NCBI GenBank assembly: GCA_951812715.1
Contig: OX638323.1
Span: forward strand, 806,001-870,000
Source: an uncultured Pseudohongiella sp.
GTDB lineage: Bacteria > Pseudomonadota > Gammaproteobacteria > Pseudomonadales > Pseudohongiellaceae
Direction of reading: 5' to 3'
Length of the DNA stretch: 64,000 bases
Shown here: positions 34,019-40,319 of the stretch, piece by piece
Layout: each line of letters opens with the position of its first letter
Position numbering within the stretch: the stretch's first letter is position 1
The notes under the pieces: model-generated
Told to the model about the DNA's origin: nothing
The model's input: the letters and a program-made list of their open reading frames with translations, nothing else
Databases searched by the model: none
Made by a program: the position numbers and the translations under genes

Positions 34019-34258
34019 CCAAAGACGGCTTCCGGACAATCCCGGATAGGCGGCGATCCGTTCGCGCAGGTAATGCTCAAAGGGATCCAGCAGCCGTGGT
34101 CTTGGCTGCCGCGGACCGTACCGGGCGGATTGCAGTCCCTCACGAAGTTACTTGCGTACGGTCTTCCGGTCCAGACCGGTTCGCCGGGCAATCTCCGAAA
34201 CGCCCAGCCCCTGGTTCTTTAGTTCATGGATCATGACGATCTCCCGCAGTTTGATCAT
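34019..34258 (-). pseudogene. IS21-family istA transposase fragment
   Basis: From the ATG at 34258 the frame reads MIKLREIVMIHELKNQGLGV and SEIARRTGLDRKTVRK, the IstA N-terminal helix-turn-helix. An in-frame TAA at 34148-34150 stands where a Tyr is usual; the frame continues LREGLQ, RYGPRQPRPRLLDPFEHYLR and YPGLSGSRL before homology ends. Only about 80 codons of istA remain and no istB is present. A dead remnant. Confidence 0.75.
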
Positions 34259-34303
34259 GGCCGTGCTCCCGGACAATCCAAGGGGCATCAAGCACCCATT
34301 TCC

Positions 34304-34482
34304 ACGCCGCCTCCCTCCGACTCTTCCTCCCGGTAACTTTCCACCCAGCGTCAGAACGTGCGCTCGCAAACCCCGAGCATCTCCGCCGCCTGCGCCTGCG
34401 TCAGAAGACGCTCCGACCACATCGTGTACGTATCTTCGAACACTTCCAACCTCCGATCCTGCTGCCGTTGCGCCACGATCAT
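34304..34482 (-). pseudogene. Transposase N-terminal HTH fragment (ISNCY-like)
   Basis: From the ATG at 34482: MIVAQRQQDRRLEVFEDTYT, then SERLLTQAQAAEMLGVCERT and F. A TGA at 34352-34354 stands where an Arg is expected; the frame continues RWVESYREEESEGG and stops again. 'RLTQ.EAA.LLGV..RTFRR' is typical of ISNCY-type transposases. Dead remnant lying upstream of the istA stub. Confidence 0.5.
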
Positions 34483-34521
34483 ACAGCCTCCCGGTCGCCT
34501 CGAAAAACGACCACTGTACGA

Positions 34522-34565
34522 CCGGACACTTTGTGTGTTCTATAACCGGACACTTTATTTGTTCT
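34522..34565. repeat. Paired 20-bp repeats, likely IS terminal repeats
   Basis: ccggacacttt.t.tgttct occurs at 34522-34541 and 34546-34565. Multiple short direct copies of a GACACTTT motif at an end are typical of IS21-like elements. No gene is seen between here and 34655. Confidence 0.5.
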
Positions 34566-34654
34566 CCACATTACCCGTGGATCGGAATTGACCGGGCGCA
34601 GCCCCCCATTTATGCTAGCCGGCACTCCAAATTCCAGAAACGAGGCATGTAGCA

Positions 34655-35128
34655 ATGACACACAAGCTGCACAAGACTCTACTCACATTTTTTTTCGTAC
34701 TGGCGTCGACGAGCGCGCTGGCCCAGGACGAATCGCTGATGACCTATGACGTGGCTACTCAAGCCATGGCCGCGGCTGAGGCCTATGCCCGCGATCAAGG
34801 CTGGAACGTGACCATTCTCATTACCGACCAGAACAACAATCCGGTCATGTTGCATCGTATCGACGGCGCGGGCGGGCGCACCTTTGATTTCGCCTCCGCC
34901 AAGGCGCTGGTGGTGAACGAAACCGGGGTCGCCTCCGGTGAATACGGTCAGCGAGTGCAAGCTGGCGACATGGAAGAAATCGAAGGCGGCGTCACCTTCG
35001 CCGGCGGCGTTCCGATCTTCGTGAATGGCGAGCGCATCGGCGCTATCGCGGTCAGTGGCGTTACAGCCGCACAGGACGAAGAAGTGGCTATCGCCGGCGC
35101 CGAAGCAATAGGCAGCGCATCAAACTAA
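34655..35128 (+). CDS. Exported GlcG/HbpS-like heme-binding family protein
   Basis: 157 residues with signal peptide TLLTFFFVLASTSALAQ. The DUF336 (GlcG/HbpS) fold is clear: ATQAMAAAEAYARDQGWNVT, ITDQNNNPVMLHRIDGAGGR, FDFASAKALVVNETG, GGVTFAGGVPIFVNGERIGA and IAVSGVTAAQDEEVAIAGAE. HbpS binds haem extracellularly; many relatives have no known ligand. Followed at 19 bp by an exported alpha/beta hydrolase, so the two are probably co-transcribed. Confidence 0.87.
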   Translation: MTHKLHKTLLTFFFVLASTSALAQDESLMTYDVATQAMAAAEAYARDQGWNVTILITDQNNNPVMLHRIDGAGGRTFDFASAKALVVNETGVASGEYGQRVQAGDMEEIEGGVTFAGGVPIFVNGERIGAIAVSGVTAAQDEEVAIAGAEAIGSASN

Positions 35129-35147
35129 TCGACCAATGGGAAGAACC

Positions 35148-36134
35148 ATGACCATTCCTCATCCCTTGAGAGTACCTTTTGCTCTGTTTGTCATCTTCGC
35201 GGCCGGCGCGATATCAGCGCAGCCAGGGCCTTCCGATTCACCTCCCGCGGATTGGGGACCTGTTTCCATCAATCTGGAGGAGATCGAGTATCCCTATCCG
35301 GTAAGCTACATGGACTTTCGAATTTATAACCGGGACGTTCGGCTCGCCTATATGGATGTCGCGCCCAGCGGTCCCGCCAATGGCCGCACGGTAATCTTTC
35401 ATCACGGCGGACTCTATTACGGCTGGTATTGGGAGCGGCAGATCGCGGCGCTGAGCGACGCAGGCTACCGGGTAATCGTCAAGGATCGGCTCGGCTGGGG
35501 GAAATCTTCCAAACCGGTGATTCCTTACAGCATCAACCTGTGGGCTTCCAACACCGCGCGTTTGATGGATCATCTCGGCATCGAACAAGCGGCGGTTGTG
35601 GGTCATTCCATCGGCGGGCAGATGGTTACCCGATTCGCCTTCCTTTACCCGGAGCGCGCCACACACGTGGTAACGATAAACCAGATAGGTCTCACCGACC
35701 GGCGCAAGGGCCGCGGCTTTCAACCGCTTACCGGTGAAGTCGACGCCAATCCGGACATGGATGAAGTCTATGCCGGTCTGGTGCGCTGGGCGGACGAGAA
35801 CTATGTCAACTGGCAACCGGAATTTGCCGAGCATATGCGCATTCGTTACGGGCAGCGGCTGAGCGGCGGCTGGCCGCGCATGGCCTATATCAGCCGATTG
35901 ACGGGACAGATGCGCGGCATGGACACTGTAGTCAACGACTGGCAACACATCGAGACCAGAACCTTGATTTTGGGCGGCGCAGAAGATTACCCGACTTACG
36001 CGGAAGAAGCGCGACACGCCGCCGGGATTCTACCCAACGGCGAGGTGGTCAACATTCCTGGCATCGGTCACAACCCGCATGAGGAAGCGCCGGAAATCGT
36101 GAACGCGGAACTGATTCGATTTCTCGGTTCCTAG
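35148..36134 (+). CDS. Exported alpha/beta hydrolase
   Basis: 328 residues from the ATG at 35148, with GGGAAGA eight bases upstream; the ATG at 35136 overlaps that site. Signal peptide VPFALFVIFAAGAISAQ. The fold is a classical lipase/epoxide-hydrolase type: oxyanion TVIFHHGGLYYGWYWERQI, KDRLGWGKSSKP, nucleophile elbow AAVVGHSIGGQMVTRFAFLY, acid region RTLILGGAEDYPTYAEEARH and His in IPGIGHNPHEEAPE. Substrate unknown. A strong hairpin follows the stop codon. Confidence 0.85.
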   Translation: MTIPHPLRVPFALFVIFAAGAISAQPGPSDSPPADWGPVSINLEEIEYPYPVSYMDFRIYNRDVRLAYMDVAPSGPANGRTVIFHHGGLYYGWYWERQIAALSDAGYRVIVKDRLGWGKSSKPVIPYSINLWASNTARLMDHLGIEQAAVVGHSIGGQMVTRFAFLYPERATHVVTINQIGLTDRRKGRGFQPLTGEVDANPDMDEVYAGLVRWADENYVNWQPEFAEHMRIRYGQRLSGGWPRMAYISRLTGQMRGMDTVVNDWQHIETRTLILGGAEDYPTYAEEARHAAGILPNGEVVNIPGIGHNPHEEAPEIVNAELIRFLGS

Positions 36135-36147
36135 ACTCTTGCGAACC

Positions 36148-36190
36148 GGGGCCGGTGTAAGTAACCGGATTTTCTCTCTACACCGGCCCC
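36148..36190 (+). terminator. 12-bp stem hairpin after the hydrolase gene
   Basis: ggggccggtgta (36148-36159) pairs perfectly with tacaccggcccc (36179-36190) across a 19-base loop, 13 bp after the stop codon at 36134. There is no T-tract, so it may be a transcript-end stabiliser rather than an intrinsic terminator. Confidence 0.55.
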
Positions 36191-36299
36191 ATAAAGCTGC
36201 CGCGACCCTTTATTGACTCCACAAGCGTTTCGGAACATGCTTGCCTCGCCGTCCGCGGCCTGCGCGGAGCCAACGGAATCAAGGAGAAATAGCAATTAC

Positions 36300-37277
36300 A
36301 TGAAAGCTGTGCGAGTAAATGAGTTTGGCGGTCCCGAAGTTCTTTCAGTCGAAGAGCTGGAAGTCCCTTCCGTCGCTGAAAATCACGTGCTCATCAAGAT
36401 CGAGGCCGCCGGTCTCAACTACATCGATACCTACCAGCGCAGCGGCCTCTACCAGATTCCCCTGCCGAGTACGCTCGGCCTGGAAGGCGCGGGTAGCGTG
36501 GCTGCGGTCGGCCCCGATGTTTCGAGCCTGAAACCGGGCGACCGGGTCGCCTTCACCAATGTCATGGGCGCCTACGCCGACTACGTCAACGCGCCCGAAG
36601 ACCGGCTCGTACCACTGCCGGACGGAATCTCCTTCGACGAAGGCGCCGCCGCCATGCTGCAAGGCTGCACCGCGCATTACCTGAGCCAGTCCACCTATAA
36701 ACTGAGCAAGCGCGACCGCTGTCTGATCCACGCCGCCGCGGGCGGCGTCGGTCTGTTGCTGATCCAGATGGCCAAGAACGCCGGCGCTTTCGTAATCGGC
36801 GCCTGCTCCACCAAAGCCAAGGCGGAGCTGGCAACAGCCGCGGGCGCGGACGAGGTAATCCTCTATTCCGAGCAGGACTTCAAGACCGAAGTGCGCCGCA
36901 TCACTGGCGGCGAAGGCGTTACCGTTGCTTACGATTCCGTAGGCAAGGCCACTTTCGAACACAGCATCGACTGCCTCGGCAAGCGCGGCTACATGGTGCT
37001 TTACGGCAATGCCAGCGGCCCGGTCACCGAGTTCAACCCGGCCAGCCTTGCGGCCAAGGGCTCGCTGTTTCTGACCAGGCCCACCCTGTTTGACTACATT
37101 CTGGACCGCGAAGAACTCGTGCAGCGCAGCACCGAGGTGTTCAAGTGGATTCTTGAAGGCCGGCTACGCCTGCGCATGGAGTATTTCTTTCCGCTCTCCG
37201 AGGCCCGCGCCGCCCACGCGGCGCTCGAAGGACGACGCACGACGGGCAAGGTGCTGCTCAAACCGGAGGGAACCTGA
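36300..37277 (+). CDS. NADPH:quinone oxidoreductase (zinc-independent MDR family)
   Basis: 325 residues from the ATG at 36300; AAGGAG lies upstream. QOR family: MKAVRVNEFGGPEVLSVEEL, AAGLNYIDTYQRSGLY, LGLEGAGSVAAVGPDVSSLK, DRVAFTNVMGAYADYVNAP, the dinucleotide-binding HAAAGGVGLLLIQMAKNAGA and VAYDSVGKATFEHSIDCLGK. Zinc ligands of the alcohol dehydrogenases are absent, as usual for this branch. Reduces quinones or enones with NADPH in the cytoplasm. Confidence 0.92.
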   Translation: MKAVRVNEFGGPEVLSVEELEVPSVAENHVLIKIEAAGLNYIDTYQRSGLYQIPLPSTLGLEGAGSVAAVGPDVSSLKPGDRVAFTNVMGAYADYVNAPEDRLVPLPDGISFDEGAAAMLQGCTAHYLSQSTYKLSKRDRCLIHAAAGGVGLLLIQMAKNAGAFVIGACSTKAKAELATAAGADEVILYSEQDFKTEVRRITGGEGVTVAYDSVGKATFEHSIDCLGKRGYMVLYGNASGPVTEFNPASLAAKGSLFLTRPTLFDYILDREELVQRSTEVFKWILEGRLRLRMEYFFPLSEARAAHAALEGRRTTGKVLLKPEGT

Positions 37278-37342
37278 TCCGGCTATCGCTGCTGACTGGA
37301 AATATTCGCGTTACATCAATCGAACTGACCGTGGAGCCTTTC

Positions 37343-38221
37343 ATGAAAATCGGCAAAATCCTGCTAGCCGCCTGCGCCCTGATATGCGCCAGCGCCCTGT
37401 CTGCCCAAACCATCGACCTTGGCCGCGGCGAAGTGCCGGTTACGGTTCCCGAAGGTAATGCCAATGACGCCCCGGCCCCGCTCGTAGTGCTGTTGCACGG
37501 GTACACATCAAGCGGCGCCAACCAGGACTCTTACATGGGCTTCAGCGAACTGGCCGACAGCTACGGCTTCCTGTTTGTCGCCCCAGACGGCACGAGGGAA
37601 TCCGGCGGCGATCAGAATCGCTTCTGGAACGCCAGCGACGCCTGCTGCAATTTCTTTCAATCGGAAGTCGACGATGCCGCTTACATCGTCTCGATCATCG
37701 ATGAGATGAAATCGGAATACAGCGTCGATGAAGATCGCGTCTACCTTATCGGACATTCCAACGGCGGCTTCATGAGCTTTCGCATGGCTTACGAGCATTC
37801 GGACGCGATCGCCGCGATCGTCAGCCTTGCCGGCGCCAATCACCTGGAACAGCGCGACCCACCACCCAACGGTGTACACATCTTGCAAATTCACGGCACC
37901 GCCGATTCGGTGATCGGCTATAGCGGCGGGGATATCCAGGAAATCCGTTATCCCGGCGCGCTCGGCACAGTGCGGCGCTGGGCGTCCTACAATGGCTGCT
38001 CCATGGAAGGCGCCGGGCGCGAGTTGCGCGATCTCGACGCCAGCCTGCCCGGCCACGAATCCGGCGCGTACCTGTTCGAAGTCGGCTGCCGGCCTGGCGG
38101 TTCCGCGGAATTGTGGACAATTCCGGCCGGCGCGCATTCGCCGATATTTTCGGACACCTTCGCCGAGCAGGTGATCGAGTGGCTGCTGGCGCATCCCAAG
38201 ACTCGGGGCGAAAGCGGCTAA
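37343..38221 (+). CDS. Exported esterase, PHB-depolymerase/LpqC-like
   Basis: 292 residues from the ATG at 37343 (GTGGAG seven bases upstream). Signal peptide LLAACALICASALSAQ. Alpha/beta hydrolase of the polyhydroxybutyrate depolymerase/feruloyl esterase group: PLVVLLHGYTSSGANQDSYM, GFLFVAPDGTRESGGDQNRF, WNASDACCNFF, nucleophile elbow VYLIGHSNGGFMSFRMAYEH, VHILQIHGTADSVIGYSGGD and a catalytic His in AGAHSPIFSDTF. Probably cleaves external esters; the exact polymer is unknown. Same strand as the quinone reductase. Confidence 0.87.
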   Translation: MKIGKILLAACALICASALSAQTIDLGRGEVPVTVPEGNANDAPAPLVVLLHGYTSSGANQDSYMGFSELADSYGFLFVAPDGTRESGGDQNRFWNASDACCNFFQSEVDDAAYIVSIIDEMKSEYSVDEDRVYLIGHSNGGFMSFRMAYEHSDAIAAIVSLAGANHLEQRDPPPNGVHILQIHGTADSVIGYSGGDIQEIRYPGALGTVRRWASYNGCSMEGAGRELRDLDASLPGHESGAYLFEVGCRPGGSAELWTIPAGAHSPIFSDTFAEQVIEWLLAHPKTRGESG

Positions 38222-38288
38222 ATCTGACTTCGTGGATCGGTTTTTAGCAGCTTGAGCCGGACTCTTTTATCTGTCACAGGAATTGACC

Positions 38289-39245
38289 ATGCGCGACCGC
38301 CAAAACCTGATTTGTATAAGCGCGGCGGCCATGATGGCCATTCTCGCTTCCTGCGGTAGCGAAGACTACGAAGGGTATCGGCTGGAAGTCTCTCACCGGG
38401 TCGAATTCGAGCCCATCGGCGAGATGAGCGGGATGGTCCGAAACCCGCTGGACGGCTCCTTGTGGGTGCATAACGACAGTGGAGATGGACCGCGGCTGTT
38501 CGCGCTTAACGCTGAAGGCAGAGTTCTGATTCCGAATGCTGTCGCCGACGAGTATCACGGTGAAGAAGCTGAAGCGGGCAAGGAACCGTGGCCCGGGGTC
38601 CACATCGAAAATGCGATCAATCAGGATTGGGAAGACGTCACCAGCGACGGCGTTAGCCTCTACATTGCCGACATTGGCAATAACCGCAACGCCCGGCGCG
38701 ATCTGGGCATCTATGTCGTACCTTGGCAGTCGCTAAATGATACCCAAATCGCGAACGCGACCCGTTTTATTCCTGTGCACTACCCCGAACAGACCGGCTT
38801 TCCTCCGCGGGAGCGGCATTTCGACAGCGAGAGCCTGTTCTTCGCCGACGGCAGCTTGTATGCGATCACCAAGCATCGGCAGCCAGTTCCGATTCAGCAG
38901 GCGCAACCGGGAGCGAACCTCTACCGACTCGATTCGCAATCCGAATCAATGTCGAATGCATTGACCTTGATCGACCGTCACCCCGACCTCACTTCCGCAA
39001 CCGCGGCCGAGTTGTCGCCGGATGGGGATACCCTTGCCGTGCTTTCCTATACGGCGGTCTGGCTGTTCGAGCGGCCTGAAACGGGCGATGCCTGGCTGTC
39101 GGCCCCTTCACGCAGGCTGCCGCTAGATACTGATGCCGCCAGACAAGTTGAAGCTATCACTTGGCTAGATGACGAAACCCTGGTCATTACCAATGAACAG
39201 CGCGACTGGTTTGAAACGTCAGTAGCGTATTTTGTAAATCGATGA
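38289..39245 (+). CDS. Lipoprotein of beta-propeller type, unknown function
   Basis: 318 residues from the ATG at 38289, with AGGA seven bases upstream. Signal peptide AAAMMAILASCGSEDYEGYR with lipobox LASC. The body reads as a six-bladed-propeller-like fold: GSLWVHNDSGDGPRLFALNA, QDWEDVTSDGVSLYIADIGN, FDSESLFFADGSLYAITKHR and QVEAITWLDDETLVITNEQR. 'EDxxxD..LYIADIGDN' patterns occur in phytase-like or SMP-30-like exported propellers. No enzymatic residues can be named. Confidence 0.7.
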   Translation: MRDRQNLICISAAAMMAILASCGSEDYEGYRLEVSHRVEFEPIGEMSGMVRNPLDGSLWVHNDSGDGPRLFALNAEGRVLIPNAVADEYHGEEAEAGKEPWPGVHIENAINQDWEDVTSDGVSLYIADIGNNRNARRDLGIYVVPWQSLNDTQIANATRFIPVHYPEQTGFPPRERHFDSESLFFADGSLYAITKHRQPVPIQQAQPGANLYRLDSQSESMSNALTLIDRHPDLTSATAAELSPDGDTLAVLSYTAVWLFERPETGDAWLSAPSRRLPLDTDAARQVEAITWLDDETLVITNEQRDWFETSVAYFVNR

Positions 39246-39287
39246 AGGCATCTACTCCAATGGATTGAAGTGCAACAAGCCGGGAAA

Positions 39288-39669
39288 TCAATTGAAATCG
39301 TAGCCCGCCGAACTTGGTTTTGCGGAGTTTTCTATGGCCAGCGCGGCGATGTGAGCATCCGCCGTCAGATTGCCGCCGGTTCCCGCAAGGTCGATGAGAT
39401 TCCCAGTGACGTTTCCCGGGGTGAATGATTGACGATTCAGGTTGCCGCGGCCAGGAATCCACGAATTCCAGCGCCGTATTGATTGGCAGCGGTTTTTAGA
39501 GAATAGCGCGATGTGTCGAAATTCGCAGGAACGCAAGTAGAACAATCCAGGGAAATCCTAGTTCGACTTCGCTGCTCAATGTGGTCTCCAGCCAGCGCCG
39601 CGCCGGTTTGTGGTGATTGGCGCTGGCGTTGACTGCGTACAGCAGGATGTTGGCGTCAACCAGAATCAT
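39288..39669 (-). pseudogene. vapC: Broken vapC (PIN-domain toxin)
   Basis: Starts MILVDANILLYAVNASANHH at 39669 with the PIN-domain Asp in DAN, continues ARRWLETTLSSEVELGFPWI and VLLAFLRISTHRAIL, then meets TAA at 39496-39498. The same frame resumes KPLPINTALEFVDSWP and HPGKRHWE. A shift of frame then gives TGNLIDLAGTGGNLTADAHI and AALAIENSAK, the C-terminal PIN motifs. One nonsense codon and at least one frameshift inactivate it. Normal VapC is about 140 residues. Confidence 0.8.
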
Positions 39670-39695
39670 TTCCGCAGCGCCAGCTTGCGGGCGAT

Positions 39696-39935
39696 CTACG
39701 AGCCTTCCAGATTGTCGGCCAAGACCAACGCCTCGGTCAGATCGTATTCCGGGCGAGGTTCGCCCATCTCGACAGGCTTGAGCTTGTAGGATTTGCGGCG
39801 CTGGGAAATTTGCCCGTATTCCAGCCCACACCGCAACGTTTCATTAACCACCTGCTTGAAGGACTTGCCCGATTCATGGGCCAGGTTTTTCAATCACGCC
39901 GCCGTTTTGTCTTCAATCGTCGGTGTAGTACGCAT
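39696..39935 (-). pseudogene. vapB: vapB antitoxin gene with nonsense codon
   Basis: From the ATG at 39935 the frame reads MRTTPTIEDKTAA, then TGA at 39894-39896, then LKNLAHESGKSFKQVVNETL and RCGLEYG, ending at 39696. This is the ribbon-helix-helix VapB pattern ('RTTLTLDDDVAA.LKELARESG'). The stop stands where Lys or Arg is usual. A TTG directly after the stop could allow reinitiation of a truncated product lacking the DNA-binding strand. Lies 26 bp upstream of the dead vapC. Confidence 0.75.
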
Positions 39936-40065
39936 GATTGCTGCTTCCGAGGTCAATATGCGCATCAAAGCATAGATATCTTAGGCATCAAAACATTAGA
40001 ATGCTCGACAGTTGGGCCCCATCCCGCACATGCCGACAGGATTGGAGCATGACCGCCAGATCTCG

Positions 40066-40105
40066 GCCCGCCGTCGTCAGGAGGTTTGCGAGCCCGAACC
40101 GCGCC
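40066..40105. repeat. Left flanking direct repeat of the leuS island
   Basis: gcccgccgtcgtcaggaggt... matches gctcgccttcgtcaagaggc... at 43255-43294 in 33 of 40 positions by eye. On the minus strand both copies end a frame with R-G-S-x-S-Q-x-S-stop, i.e. the 3' end of the ICMT-like gene. This copy has no gene attached. Confidence 0.65.
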
Positions 40106-40108
40106 TAC

Positions 40109-40135
40109 TTTTTGTCGGTAGGATCAGTATATAAT
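40109..40135 (+). promoter_or_regulatory. Candidate promoter of the leuS island
   Basis: A perfect TATAAT at 40130-40135 with a T-rich CTTTTT-like -35 16 bp upstream, just inside the left repeat. The transcript would carry a leader of roughly 180 nt containing the Leu-rich short frame before leuS. Confidence 0.5.
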
Positions 40136-40227
40136 ATTCATAAATAATGAAGGCATAAGCTTTTGCGTGATTGTGGCGACCTTTACCAACGTTGTTTGTA
40201 GAAAATCAGCCAAACTGGATAACGATA

Positions 40228-40260
40228 ATGTCCGAAGAGTTGCTTTTGTTATGCCTTTGA
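40228..40260 (+). CDS. Candidate leucine-rich leader peptide of leuS
   Basis: ATG at 40228 opens a 10-codon frame MSEELLLLCL followed by TGA, in which five of ten codons are leucine, four in a row (TTG CTT TTG TTA). It ends 59 nt before leuS. Between them nested complementary blocks GAAGT (40264-40268)/ACTTC (40304-40308) and GTGTC (40279-40283)/GACAC (40297-40301) can form a stem next to the leuS start. This is the layout expected for translation-dependent attenuation sensing leucyl-tRNA. The ribosome site is weak and AT-rich DNA makes Leu codons common, so coincidence remains possible. Confidence 0.45.
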   Translation: MSEELLLLCL

Positions 40261-40319
40261 TTGGAAGTTGAAAATTTTGTGTCTGTGGATTATTTCGACA
40301 CCCACTTCGAACAGTTTAG

